This document shows positions 9,107 through 18,536 of a DNA stretch of 64,000 bases, piece by piece. The stretch lies in assembly GCF_040361195.1 (NCBI RefSeq), contig NZ_APNE01000005.1; one strand, given 5' to 3'. This stretch comes from Salinisphaera hydrothermalis. Lineage in GTDB: Bacteria; Pseudomonadota; Gammaproteobacteria; Nevskiales; Salinisphaeraceae. Numbering within the stretch: the stretch's first letter is position 1; every line of letters begins with the position of its first letter. The notes under the pieces were generated by a model that saw only the letters and a list, made by a program, of their open reading frames with translations, had not been told where the DNA came from and searched no databases. The position numbers were made by a program, and so were the translations under genes.

Positions 9107-9769
9107 ATGCCCGCCGAAACGACGACCTATGCCCAGGACTTCCTGGCCCTCGCCGATACCTACAACGCTCTGAAATTCGGCGAATTCACCCTCAAGTCCG
9201 GTCGGGTGTCCCCGTATTTTTTCAACATGGGCGAGATCGCCTCCGGCGCCGGCATGAAACGCCTCGCCGCCGGCTATGCCGCGGCGCTGACCGACGCCGG
9301 CATCGAATACGACAGCCTGTTCGGCCCGGCCTACAAGGGCATCCCGTTGGTCGCGACGGTGGCATGTGCGCTCGCCGATCACGGCCGCGACGTGCCCTTC
9401 ACCTACAACCGCAAGGAAGCCAAGGACCACGGCGAAGGCGGCACGCTGGTCGGCGCGCCGCTGGGCAAGCGCGTGGTGATCGTCGACGACGTCATCACCG
9501 CCGGTACCGCCGTGCGTGAAGTGATCCAGCTAATCCGTGCGGCCGGCAGCGAAGTAGCCGGCGTACTCATCGCGCTCGACCGCCAGGAACGCGGCGCCGA
9601 CGACCGCTCGCCGCTCGCGGCCCTCGCCGAAGACGAGGGCATTCCGACGGCGGCCGTCGCCACACTGGATGACGTCATCGGCTACGCCGAACGCACGGGG
9701 CTCGATGCGAGCACGGTCGCGGCAATCCGACGTTATCGCAGCGAATACGGTGTCGGCGCGTCCCTTTGA
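9107..9769 (+). CDS. pyrE: Orotate phosphoribosyltransferase
   Basis: 220 residues. It converts orotate and PRPP to OMP in pyrimidine synthesis. The PRPP-binding loop VVIVDDVITAGTAV is at about residues 125-138, and FGPAYKGIPL and YNRKEAKDHGEGG, which carry conserved substrate-site residues, are present. The ATG at 9107 is chosen over the GTG at 9098 because GGAG at 9095-9098 is then 8 bases upstream. It is divergent from xth, as in many gammaproteobacteria. Confidence 0.94.
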   Translation: MPAETTTYAQDFLALADTYNALKFGEFTLKSGRVSPYFFNMGEIASGAGMKRLAAGYAAALTDAGIEYDSLFGPAYKGIPLVATVACALADHGRDVPFTYNRKEAKDHGEGGTLVGAPLGKRVVIVDDVITAGTAVREVIQLIRAAGSEVAGVLIALDRQERGADDRSPLAALAEDEGIPTAAVATLDDVIGYAERTGLDASTVAAIRRYRSEYGVGASL

Positions 9770-9973
9770 GCACCTCCGATCGTGACGGTAAGCGGAATCA
9801 TACCGCGCCGGGCGTCGTCACAGGTCCGACCCCGGGCGGCATGATGCAAGAAATCGGGCGTTTCATGCACTCAATTCGTGTAAAAGCCACTTAAATCAAG
9901 CGATCTCGCCTCACCCAACCCGCCGTCTTATAAGGTAATTTTAAATAAGGCGAAATTTATCGTTCACACGCAC

Positions 9974-10000
9974 TCAAGCCCGATCCCGGCGAGCCGATAA
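9974..10000 (+). promoter_or_regulatory. FliA (sigma-28)-type promoter upstream of chemoreceptor gene
   Basis: TCAAGCCC at 9974-9981, an 11-base spacer, then GCCGATAA at 9993-10000. The -10 element is identical to the sigma-28 consensus, the spacing is the consensus 11, and the -35 matches at TNAAG. It lies 37 bases before the ATG of the methyl-accepting chemotaxis gene, a class usually transcribed by FliA. Confidence 0.75.
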
Positions 10001-10036
10001 CTACTCGGACCACAACTGCACGGGACGCGTCTCACC

Positions 10037-11734
10037 ATGTTGAACAGAGTTGGAATTGGATACAGGCTGGGCCTGGCCTTCGGCATTTTGATTCTACTTC
10101 TGGTCTTCGCCGTCGGCGCCGGCACCTATGGGATCGATCGGATCGCCGCGACCGGGCATAGAGCGATCGACGTGGATGCGCGCGTGGCTACCAACGCGAT
10201 GCAGATCGAGAAACTGGGTCTGGAAGCACTGCGCTACGAAAAAGACATTTTTATCGACCTGAACGATCCCGAAAAGATCGCGACGTACAAGGCCAAGTGG
10301 GACGATGTCCACACCCGACTCAAAGCAACACTCCAGGCCGGCCTCGCGATGGCGGCGACCGATCAACGGCGCCAGCTTTACCAGAACGCGCTGAACGGCT
10401 TGTCGGAATACCAGGCTGGCTTCAATAAAATCTATGCACGTATCCGGAGCGGCGATATTCAGTCGACGGCGCAAGCCAACAACGCGTTCCACGAGTACAA
10501 GTCGGCGATATACCAGCTCGAGAATAATGCAGAAGCCATCGACAAAGCCGCCAGCGCGCAATTGAGCCGCGCGGTGCCCAAGATGGAAACCGTACGACGC
10601 GACACCCAGATCAGCCTGCTCGCATTCGCCGGTATCGCCATTGTGCTGGCGATAGTTCTAAGCTACCTGATCACACGCAGCGTCAGCCGCCCATTGCGAT
10701 ATGCCGTCGACATCATCGAGGACATCGCCCAAGGCAACCTGCGACGTGATGTGTCCGTTACCGGCAAAGACGAGGTCAGCCGCTTGCTCGCTGCCATGTC
10801 GAGCCAACGCGAGCGTCTGTCGGCGCTCGTCCTGTCCCTGCGCAATCTGAGCAATGCCGTCTACCACGGCGCGCAAGAGATCGCGAGCGGCAATGACGAG
10901 CTGAGCAGCCGCACCCAGCAACAGGCGGCGAGCCTCCAGGAGACCGCGGCCTCCATGGAAGAGATGACGTCCACGGTGCGGCAGAATGCTGAAAACGCCA
11001 GACAGGCCGATCAGCTCTCCCGCAACGTGCGCACCCAGGCCAGCGAAGGCGGCCAAGTCGTCGACCGCGCCGTTCGCGCAATGAGCGAGATCAGCGATTC
11101 CAGCCACCGGATTACAGAGATTGTCAGCCTGATTGACGATATCGCGTTCCAAACCAACCTACTCGCGCTCAATGCCTCGGTGGAGGCAGCGCGGGCGGGC
11201 GAGCAAGGCCGTGGCTTTGCCGTGGTCGCGTCGGAAGTTCGCAACTTGGCCAGCCGTAGCGCGACCGCGGCGAAAGACATCAAGACACTGGTCGACGAAA
11301 GCGCCCAAAAGGTTGCCGACGGTTCGAAGCAAGTCGAGCTATCCGGCAAGACGCTGAACGAGATCATCGAATCCATCAATCAGGTCAGCAATATCATCTC
11401 GGATATCGCGACCGCAGGCAGCGAACAAGCCCAGGGTATCGATCAGGTCAACACGGCCGTGTCGCAGATGGACAGCGTGACGCAACAAAACGCGGCGCTG
11501 GTCGAAGAATCAGCCGCCGCGAGCGCATCGCTTGAAGAACAAGCGCAACAACTGAACACACAGATCGCTTTTTTCAAGCTCCCGGAGGATGCCACCGGTG
11601 CGCGCGATGCGCAGCCGAGCGCGCGTCGTACCGTTTCATCCCCGCGATCCGAGGGGAAACGCACGGCTCCCCCGGCCACGAAGCCAAAGAGCGAATCCAA
11701 TCCGTCAGACGCCGAGGACTGGGCGACCTTTTAG
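10037..11734 (+). CDS. Methyl-accepting chemotaxis protein, four-helix-bundle sensor type
   Basis: 565 residues: membrane span 1 at about 11-31, a helical periplasmic sensor at about 32-190 resembling the 4HB_MCP fold, span 2 at about 192-213, HAMP at about 213-265, then the cytoplasmic signalling coiled coil. The hairpin tip carries IAFQTNLLALNASVEAARAGE near 369-389. The C-terminus DWATF matches the xWxxF tether (NWETF in E. coli Tar) that recruits CheR and CheB. The ligand cannot be told from the sequence. A FliA-type promoter precedes it, and it stands alone with no che genes nearby. Confidence 0.93.
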   Translation: MLNRVGIGYRLGLAFGILILLLVFAVGAGTYGIDRIAATGHRAIDVDARVATNAMQIEKLGLEALRYEKDIFIDLNDPEKIATYKAKWDDVHTRLKATLQAGLAMAATDQRRQLYQNALNGLSEYQAGFNKIYARIRSGDIQSTAQANNAFHEYKSAIYQLENNAEAIDKAASAQLSRAVPKMETVRRDTQISLLAFAGIAIVLAIVLSYLITRSVSRPLRYAVDIIEDIAQGNLRRDVSVTGKDEVSRLLAAMSSQRERLSALVLSLRNLSNAVYHGAQEIASGNDELSSRTQQQAASLQETAASMEEMTSTVRQNAENARQADQLSRNVRTQASEGGQVVDRAVRAMSEISDSSHRITEIVSLIDDIAFQTNLLALNASVEAARAGEQGRGFAVVASEVRNLASRSATAAKDIKTLVDESAQKVADGSKQVELSGKTLNEIIESINQVSNIISDIATAGSEQAQGIDQVNTAVSQMDSVTQQNAALVEESAAASASLEEQAQQLNTQIAFFKLPEDATGARDAQPSARRTVSSPRSEGKRTAPPATKPKSESNPSDAEDWATF

Positions 11735-11744
11735 GCATTAACGA

Positions 11745-11785
11745 GAGCCTGCCTGAGCGCTGCGTCGCGGCGCTCAGGCAGGCTC
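11745..11785. terminator. Bidirectional hairpin between chemoreceptor gene and argB
   Basis: A perfect 16-bp stem (11745-11760 with 11770-11785) encloses a 9-base loop between convergent genes. The right arm lies inside the last codons of argB (stop at 11774-11776). There is no clear T tract on either side. Confidence 0.6.
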
Positions 11786-12706
11786 GGGACCATTCGCAGC
11801 CGGCGGCGGCACACTCCCCGAACTCCCGATCAATGTGCCCACCCCGGCATCGGTGAATAACTCCAGCAGCACCGCGTTCTCCACCCGACCGTCGACGATA
11901 TGGGCCGCCGTGACGCCATTAGCCACGGCATCCAGCGCGCACTGAATTTTGGGCAGCATGCCGCCGTGGATGACGCCGGCGTTGATCAGGTTTTCGACCT
12001 GTTCGGGCGTCAGCCCCGTCAGCAGATGGCCCTCGGCGTCGAGCACGCCGGGCGTATTGGTCAGCAGCATGAGTTTTTCGGCACCGAGCACCGAGGCGAT
12101 CTTGCCGGCGACCAGATCGGCATTGATGTTGTAGCTACGCCCGTCGGCGCCGACCCCGATCGGCGCGATCACCGGGATGAAGTCGTCCGATTCGAGCCGC
12201 TTGACGATGCGCGGATCGATCTCGGCTACCTCGCCGACGAAGCCGAGGTCGGCGTCGTCCTCGACCAGCGCCAGCTTGCGGGCGGTGATCAGGTTGCCGT
12301 CCTTGCCGGTCAGCCCGACCGCACGCCCGCCGTGCTGGTTGATGAGATTGACAATCTCCTTATTGACCAGCCCGCCGAGCACCATTTCGACCACGTCCAT
12401 GGTATCGGCATCGGTGACACGCATGCCCTTGATGAATTCGGTCTGCTTGCCGACGCGCTCAAGCACCTTGCCGATCTGCGGGCCGCCGCCGTGCACGACC
12501 ACCGGGTTGAAGCCCACCAGCTTCATCAGCGCGATATCGCGCGCGAAGCCGGACTTGAGCTCCGGGTCGGTCATGGCATTGCCGCCATACTTGATGACGA
12601 CGGTCTTGCCGGCAAAGCGGCGGATATAAGGCAATGCCTCGCCGAGCACGCGCGCGACGCGCGCGGCGGCTTCGGGATCCAGTGACATGCGTTTGTTCTG
12701 CTCCAT
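11774..12706 (-). CDS. argB: Acetylglutamate kinase
   Basis: 310 residues. It phosphorylates N-acetylglutamate, the second step of arginine synthesis. Amino-acid kinase motifs are clear: VIKYGGNAM near residues 37-45, VVHGGGPQIG near 73-82, NINADLVAGKIA further on, and HGGMLPKI near the C-terminus. The C-terminus carries a short Pro/Ala-rich tail. It lies 73 bases downstream of dut, the last gene of a coaBC-dut-argB series; several gammaproteobacteria have a similar order with algC between dut and argB. An in-frame Met at codon 7 (MSLDPEAA) is an alternative start. Confidence 0.94.
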   Translation of the reverse strand: MEQNKRMSLDPEAAARVARVLGEALPYIRRFAGKTVVIKYGGNAMTDPELKSGFARDIALMKLVGFNPVVVHGGGPQIGKVLERVGKQTEFIKGMRVTDADTMDVVEMVLGGLVNKEIVNLINQHGGRAVGLTGKDGNLITARKLALVEDDADLGFVGEVAEIDPRIVKRLESDDFIPVIAPIGVGADGRSYNINADLVAGKIASVLGAEKLMLLTNTPGVLDAEGHLLTGLTPEQVENLINAGVIHGGMLPKIQCALDAVANGVTAAHIVDGRVENAVLLELFTDAGVGTLIGSSGSVPPPAANGPEPA

Positions 12707-12779
12707 CGATTCGGCCCGGCGGGATGACCCGTCTACGACACCCTAATCATCCGGATCTGGCAACCACGGCGACGCGCGA

Positions 12780-13235
12780 TCACTCGGTACCGGTCGAGCC
12801 GAAACCGCCGATACCGCGGTCGCTTTCGTCGAATTCATCGACAATCGCCAGTTCGGCGGCCACCACGGGAATCAGCACGAACTGGGCGATGCGTTCCCCC
12901 GGCTCGATGGTGTAGGCCACATCGGCACGGTTCCAGACCGAGACCTTGAGCTCGCCCTGATAATCGGAATCGATCAGGCCCGTGCCGTTGCCGAGCACGA
13001 TACCGTGCTTATGGCCCAGGCCCGACCGGGGCAGAATCAAACCGGCCAGATTCGGGTCGCCGATATGAATCGCCAGCCCGCTTGGCAAAAGCTCGCACTG
13101 GCCCGGCGCCAGCGACAGCGGCGCGGCGATCATGGCGCGCAAATCGATGCCGGCCGAGCCGGCCGTCGCGCGTTCGGGCATCGGGAAATCACGACCCAGG
13201 CGGTCGTCGAGGCGTTTCACCTGCAGTTGCGTCAT
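12780..13235 (-). CDS. dut: Deoxyuridine 5'-triphosphate nucleotidohydrolase (dUTPase)
   Basis: 151 residues from the ATG at 13235; the frame also extends two codons to a TTG. It hydrolyses dUTP to dUMP, keeping uracil out of DNA and supplying thymidylate synthesis. The five trimeric dUTPase motifs are present: AGIDLRA, PRSGLG, GLIDSDYQGE, GERIAQ, and the C-terminal arm RGIGGFGSTG that closes over the active site. It starts 18 bases after coaBC, a widely conserved neighbour. Confidence 0.95.
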   Translation of the reverse strand: MTQLQVKRLDDRLGRDFPMPERATAGSAGIDLRAMIAAPLSLAPGQCELLPSGLAIHIGDPNLAGLILPRSGLGHKHGIVLGNGTGLIDSDYQGELKVSVWNRADVAYTIEPGERIAQFVLIPVVAAELAIVDEFDESDRGIGGFGSTGTE

Positions 13236-13253
13236 GGACAATCCAGAGTAGTT

Positions 13254-14471
13254 TCAGATAGCGGTTGAATCGCAGGCCAGTCGCTCGCCGATCAGCGCGA
13301 CCAGATCGCGGGCGAGATCGATCTTGGACGCCTGGGCGAGACGCTTCTCACCCTCGCCCCAGATCACGAGCAGCTCGTTGTCATCGCGGCCGAACGCCTT
13401 GTCCGGCCCGACAACGTTACCGGCGATCATGGACAGCCCCTTGCGCTCGCGTTTGTCGCGAGCGGCAGCTTCCATGTTGGTGGTTTCGGCCGCGAAGCCC
13501 AGGGTGAAGACCTCGGGCCAGGCAGAGGCGACCTCGGCGATGATGTCCCGCGTACGCGCCAGACGCAGACTGGCCTCGCCGTCGGATTTCTTGATCTTGT
13601 CAGTCGCGATCTCGGCCGGCCGATAGTCGGCGACCGCCGCCGCGCCGATGAAGATATCAGCGCCCGGCATGGCAGCCATTACGGCGTCGTACATCTCGGC
13701 CGCCGATTCGACCGCCACGCGCTCAACCCCGGCCGGCACATCCAGCGCGGTCGGCCCGGAGACGAGCGTGACCTCGGCGCCCGCGGCCGCGCAGGCCGCA
13801 GCCAACGCATAACCCATGCGCCCCGACGAGCGGTTGGTGAGATAACGCACCGGATCGAGCGGCTCGCGGGTCGGCCCGGCCGTGACCACGACCCGGCGGC
13901 CGGACAGTACGCCGTGGGCATGCGCGCCGTAGCGCGCGATCAACGCATCGCGGATGACTTCCGGTTCGGTCATGCGACCGGCGCCGGATTCGCGCTCGGC
14001 CAGCTCGCCAACCTCGGGGCCGATACAGACCACGCCGCGCTCGGTCAGCGTTGACATATTCGCGCGCGTCGCCGGATGCGCCCACATCACATGATTCATC
14101 GCCGGGGCCACCACTAGATCGGCGGTACTCGCCAGACACAGCGTGGAGAGCAGATCGTCCGCGCGGCCCGTCGCGAGCCGGGCCAGCGTATCCGCGCTGG
14201 CCGGCGCAATGAGAATCAGATCGGCCCAGCGCGCGAGCTCGATATGGCCCATCGCCAGTTCGGCGGATTCGTCCCACAGATCATCGCGCACGGGGTGCCC
14301 GGACACGGCGGCCAGCGTCATCGGCGTGACGAAGCGTTGTGCGGCGGCGGTCATCACCACCTGGACCTCGGCGCCGGCCTCGACCAGACGACGCACCAGG
14401 ATCGGCGTTTTATAGGCGGCGATGCTGCCGGTGACTCCGAGCAGCACGCGGCGTTGGGCCAGCGCTTGCAT
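13254..14471 (-). CDS. coaBC: Bifunctional CoaBC (phosphopantothenoylcysteine decarboxylase/synthetase)
   Basis: 405 residues from the ATG at 14471, where the protein reads MQALAQRRVLLGVTGSIAAYK; an upstream Met 12 codons earlier lacks support. The N-terminal half is the FMN-dependent decarboxylase CoaC, with GVTGSIAAYK, PASADTLA and PAMNHVMW (substrate and flavin site). The C-terminal half is the CTP-dependent synthetase CoaB, with VVTAGPTREPLDPVRYLTN and AAAVADYRP. Together they make 4'-phosphopantetheine from phosphopantothenate and cysteine for coenzyme A. The gene heads the coaBC-dut-argB operon and is divergent from radC. Confidence 0.95.
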   Translation of the reverse strand: MQALAQRRVLLGVTGSIAAYKTPILVRRLVEAGAEVQVVMTAAAQRFVTPMTLAAVSGHPVRDDLWDESAELAMGHIELARWADLILIAPASADTLARLATGRADDLLSTLCLASTADLVVAPAMNHVMWAHPATRANMSTLTERGVVCIGPEVGELAERESGAGRMTEPEVIRDALIARYGAHAHGVLSGRRVVVTAGPTREPLDPVRYLTNRSSGRMGYALAAACAAAGAEVTLVSGPTALDVPAGVERVAVESAAEMYDAVMAAMPGADIFIGAAAVADYRPAEIATDKIKKSDGEASLRLARTRDIIAEVASAWPEVFTLGFAAETTNMEAAARDKRERKGLSMIAGNVVGPDKAFGRDDNELLVIWGEGEKRLAQASKIDLARDLVALIGERLACDSTAI

Positions 14472-14545
14472 GGACTCTATTGTACCCGGGAAGGCGTGGC
14501 GCTCCATGGCCCTTCAGCCACAAACCACTCAGAGGAGACTTCACC

Positions 14546-15220
14546 ATGCGGATATCCGACTGGCCAGCGACCGAACGACCGCGCGAGAAACTGCTGGAAC
14601 GCGGGGCCGGCGCACTGTCCGACGCCGAACTACTCGCCATCTTCCTGCGTACGGGCGTGACCGGCATGAGCGCGGTCGATCTGGCGCGGCAGCTCTTGAC
14701 CGACTACGGCAGCCTCGACGCCCTGCTGGCAGCCGATCGCAAGACATTCACGGCCGGACGCGGCCTCGGCGAAGCCAAGTACGTGCAGCTGCAGGCGGTA
14801 CTGGAAATGGCACGGCGCCATGCCGGGGAGACCATCCGCGAACGCGACGTGTTAAGTGACCCGTCAGCTACACGCGCCTACCTTTCGCTGCACTTGGCGC
14901 GCTCGGAACACGAAGTTTTTGCTTGCATTTTTCTGGATAACCGGAATCGCGTCATTGCCTTCGAGGAGATGTTTCGCGGCACGATCGACGGCGCGGCCGT
15001 TTACCCGCGGGAAGTCGTCAAGGCCGCTCTGGCCCACAACGCAGCGGCGGTGATTCTGGCGCACAACCATCCCTCCGGCGTGGCCGAACCCAGCCCGGCG
15101 GATCGCGATATCACGCGGCGCCTGGTCGACGCGCTCGGACTCGTCGATATCCGGGTTCTGGATCACGTCATCCTGGCGCGCGAAGCCACCACAAGCTTGG
15201 CCGAACGTGGGATGATGTAG
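14546..15220 (+). CDS. radC: RadC family protein (JAB/MPN domain)
   Basis: 224 residues from the ATG at 14546, which has AGGAG at 14533-14537 upstream. An N-terminal helix-hairpin-helix-like region (ERGAGALSDAELLAIFLRTG) is followed by the JAB metalloprotease-like core with HNHPSGVAEPSPAD, a His-x-His...Asp metal-site pattern. Despite its name, a DNA-repair role is not established for E. coli RadC. It is divergent from coaBC, the usual gammaproteobacterial position; elsewhere rpmB-rpmG follow directly, but here one outer-membrane gene intervenes. Confidence 0.92.
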   Translation: MRISDWPATERPREKLLERGAGALSDAELLAIFLRTGVTGMSAVDLARQLLTDYGSLDALLAADRKTFTAGRGLGEAKYVQLQAVLEMARRHAGETIRERDVLSDPSATRAYLSLHLARSEHEVFACIFLDNRNRVIAFEEMFRGTIDGAAVYPREVVKAALAHNAAAVILAHNHPSGVAEPSPADRDITRRLVDALGLVDIRVLDHVILAREATTSLAERGMM

Positions 15221-15261
15221 AATACATACAAAGACTATCGTAACGATTATTTAATTTTTTA

Positions 15262-15290
15262 TTGACATCTTAGGCGCGGCTTCCTACCTT
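15262..15290 (+). promoter_or_regulatory. Candidate sigma-70 promoter of outer-membrane protein gene
   Basis: TTGACA at 15262-15267, a perfect -35, is followed 17 bases later by TACCTT at 15285-15290, a poor -10 (3 of 6). It lies in an AT-rich patch upstream of the outer-membrane gene. Confidence 0.4.
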
Positions 15291-15341
15291 TCCGCGACCA
15301 GATTCACCCCCTATCTGGTTGTAGAGATTGGAGAAAAGATT

Positions 15342-16076
15342 ATGAAAAAAGCCGCAATTGTCTTGGGTGCCACCATGATTCCGGCCGCTTCCGTTATGGC
15401 GGCGCCGAGCTTCGTTAAATCCGCGTCGCAATTCGTTACACCGGCGTCGCAAACCGATGGCCCGGGTTACACCTACGCACAGGGCGAATACATTCCCCAC
15501 GGCAACGTCGACCACGCCGGCAACGATGTCACCGGCTACGGCGGTGACGTGTCCGTCGGCTTCGCTACCCACAGCAACTTCCCCATTCACCCGATCCTGC
15601 AGGGCGGGTTCCATCGCCTGAACCTGCATGACTCGCCGGTCGGCGTGAACCAGGCGTACGTCGGTCTGGGCGGCGAAGGCTTCTATGACTACGGCGGTCG
15701 CAAAGGCACCGGTCTGGGTTACTACGGCACGGTGAACTACGAGCGTCTGGAACTCCGCGACGTGCCGGGCGGCACCGGCGGTAACGACGCCACCGGCGAT
15801 GGCTACGGCATCAGCGCTGGCTTGCGCTGGATGGTCGCGCCGCAGGTCGAGATCAATCCGCACGCCACCTACGTCGATTACGGCGAGGTTTCGGGCAGCG
15901 GTCTGGACTACGGCAGCCCGGATGGCTTTAAGTACGGGCTGCAGCTGGTGGGCTATCTGGACCAGGCTCAGCACTATGCGCTGACCGCCGGGTACGACCG
16001 CTCTGACCTGGATGTCGGCCGCAACAACGCTGACTTCGACAACGTAGTCAACGTGGGCGCGCGCTTTACCTTCTAA
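15342..16076 (+). CDS. Small outer-membrane beta-barrel protein, function unknown
   Basis: 244 residues with a signal peptide (MKKAAIVLGATMIPAASVMA, cleavage probably after A20 or A21). The mature part alternates polar and hydrophobic residues, is rich in Gly, Tyr and Asp (GLGGEGFYDYGGRKGTG) and ends RFTF, the C-terminal aromatic that BAM recognises in outer-membrane barrels. Its size would suit an 8-10 stranded barrel. I do not recognise a specific family. It is preceded by a TTGACA-containing AT-rich region and followed by a strong terminator, so it is probably monocistronic and highly expressed. Confidence 0.75.
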   Translation: MKKAAIVLGATMIPAASVMAAPSFVKSASQFVTPASQTDGPGYTYAQGEYIPHGNVDHAGNDVTGYGGDVSVGFATHSNFPIHPILQGGFHRLNLHDSPVGVNQAYVGLGGEGFYDYGGRKGTGLGYYGTVNYERLELRDVPGGTGGNDATGDGYGISAGLRWMVAPQVEINPHATYVDYGEVSGSGLDYGSPDGFKYGLQLVGYLDQAQHYALTAGYDRSDLDVGRNNADFDNVVNVGARFTF

Positions 16077-16124
16077 GGCTGAAACGCAATTCGCCCCGAC
16101 GGCGAATACGCAAGCGCCAACCCG

Positions 16125-16154
16125 GAACACCCCGCCATGCGCGGGGTGTTCTTT
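16125..16154 (+). terminator. Rho-independent terminator after outer-membrane gene
   Basis: A perfect 11-bp stem (16125-16135 with 16141-16151) with a 5-base loop is followed by TTTC. It starts 48 bases after the stop codon. Confidence 0.8.
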
Positions 16155-16184
16155 CGTCCGCGGATAAAAATCGCGTCACAGCGG

Positions 16185-16213
16185 TTGTGCCGTGTTTCCG
16201 TTAGTGGTTAAAT
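16185..16213 (+). promoter_or_regulatory. Candidate promoter of rpmB-rpmG
   Basis: TTGTGC at 16185-16190, a 17-base spacer, then TTAAAT at 16208-16213. Each element matches its consensus at 4 of 6 positions. The placement 46 bases before rpmB, after an upstream terminator, favours it. Confidence 0.45.
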
Positions 16214-16258
16214 ACGCGGCTCGCCGACGCCGACTTGCGCGCGATCAGGAGTTCAAGC

Positions 16259-16495
16259 ATGTCCCAGATTTGTCAGGTAACTGGTAAGAAGCCGATTACC
16301 GGTTACAACGTTTCGCACGCCCACAACAAGACCAAGCGCCGCTTCGTGCCCAATCTGCACTGGCATCGCTTCTGGGTCGAGTCCGAGCAGCGCTACGTCC
16401 GCCTGCGGGTCTCATCGAAGGGCATGCGTATTATCGACCGTCAAGGCATCGACAACGTGCTCGCCAAGATGCGCAAGCGCGGGGAGAAAGTCTAA
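16259..16495 (+). CDS. rpmB: 50S ribosomal protein L28
   Basis: 78 residues, the normal length. It begins MSQICQVTGKKPITGYNVSHAHNKTKRR and contains the conserved NLHWHRFWVES. The ATG at 16259 is preceded by AGGAG at 16247-16251; an upstream in-frame start is less likely. Its stop TAA shares a base with the rpmG ATG (TAATG), giving a tight two-gene operon. Confidence 0.97.
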   Translation: MSQICQVTGKKPITGYNVSHAHNKTKRRFVPNLHWHRFWVESEQRYVRLRVSSKGMRIIDRQGIDNVLAKMRKRGEKV

Positions 16496-16650
16496 TGCGC
16501 GAAAAGATTCGCATGGTCTCGACCGCGGATACCGGGTTCTTCTACACCACGTACAAGAACAAGCGGAACAGTCCCGACAAGCTCGAGATGAAGAAGTACG
16601 ACCCCAAGGCGCGCAAGCACGTGATCTTCAAGGAAGCGAAGATCAAGTAA
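16495..16650 (+). CDS. rpmG: 50S ribosomal protein L33
   Basis: A 51-residue protein that starts at the last base of the rpmB stop codon. The sequence opens MREKIRMVSTADTGFFYTT and ends HVIFKEAKIK. It contains no cysteine, so it is the zinc-free (C-minus) form of L33. The strict rpmB-rpmG pairing confirms the call, and a strong terminator follows within 24 bases. Confidence 0.97.
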   Translation: MREKIRMVSTADTGFFYTTYKNKRNSPDKLEMKKYDPKARKHVIFKEAKIK

Positions 16651-16673
16651 TCGCTGCGGCGACTGCCTGATGG

Positions 16674-16700
16674 AAAAGCCGGCCGCGCGCCGGCTTTTTC
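16674..16700 (+). terminator. Rho-independent terminator of rpmB-rpmG
   Basis: Arms 16674-16683 and 16689-16698 pair perfectly (GCCGGC core flanked by A and T runs) around a 5-base loop and end in five T residues. Confidence 0.9.
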
Positions 16701-16822
16701 GTGGGCGCTCGCCGCTGAATACGCAACGTAACAGCCCGACCCCGGGTCGTTTGGTTAGACTGGCCGTCTTTGGATGGCGGACTAACGGGCGACATACCGC
16801 ACCGGCGTGTCGAGAGGGCTCA

Positions 16823-17763
<941 letters not shown>

Positions 17764-17767
<4 letters not shown>

Positions 17768-18534
17768 CCGGCGCGCTGGCCATCGCCCGCCACGAGAGCA
17801 CCCGTCTGTTCGCCTCGCCGCTGGCCTGGGCGCTGCTCGGCTTCACGCAACTGCTGGCCGGCCTGTTGTTCTTGATGTCCCTGACCGACATCTCGCTCAA
17901 CCCCCAGCACCTGACCGACTATGACGGCGTATCCGAAGTGGTGGGCGCCGGCTTGTTCCGCTTCGTCACGCTGGTGCTGTTGCTGGTGGTGCCGCTGCTG
18001 ACGATGCGAGCCTTCGCCGAGGAGCGCAAGAACGGCACGCTCGAACTGCTGCTGGCCGCGCCGGCCTCGGCGACCGAGCTGGTGCTGGGCAAATTCGTCG
18101 GCGTGATGGTGTATCTGAGCTTGAGCTGCCTGCTGGTCGGCGCCCTGCCCGCCACGCTGATGGCATTCACGCCGCTGGACTGGGGGGTGATTGCCGCCGG
18201 CCTGCTCGGACTATGGCTGGTGATGGCGGCGTTCGCCGCGGTCGGCCTGTTCGCCTCGGCGCTGACCCGCGAACCCACGCTGGCCGCCGTCATCAGCCTG
18301 GCCGCGCTCATGCTGCTTTGGCTGATCTATGCGGTCGCGAGTATCGACTGGCATCCCAGCGTATTCGGCCATACGCTCGATATCGGACGCATCGCCGGCG
18401 GCATCTCGCCGATCGGGCATGACGACACGCTTTTGCGCGGGCTCGTCACCTCCGGCGATGTGCTGTATTTCGTGATCTTCGTGCTCGCGTTTCTGGCGCT
18501 GGCGATCGTCCGGCTCGACGCGGAACGCCGATAA
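17764..18534 (+). CDS. ABC-2 type permease, GldF-like
   Basis: 256 residues with six predicted membrane spans (about 20-40, 65-82, 113-135, 145-170, 178-195 and 232-250). RAFAEERKNGTLELLLAAP is the typical ABC-2 cytoplasmic motif. Its ATG overlaps the ATPase stop codon (ATGA), showing translational coupling. It should form the membrane channel with the GldA-like ATPase. The substrate is not predictable. Confidence 0.86.
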
Positions 18535-18536
18535 CC

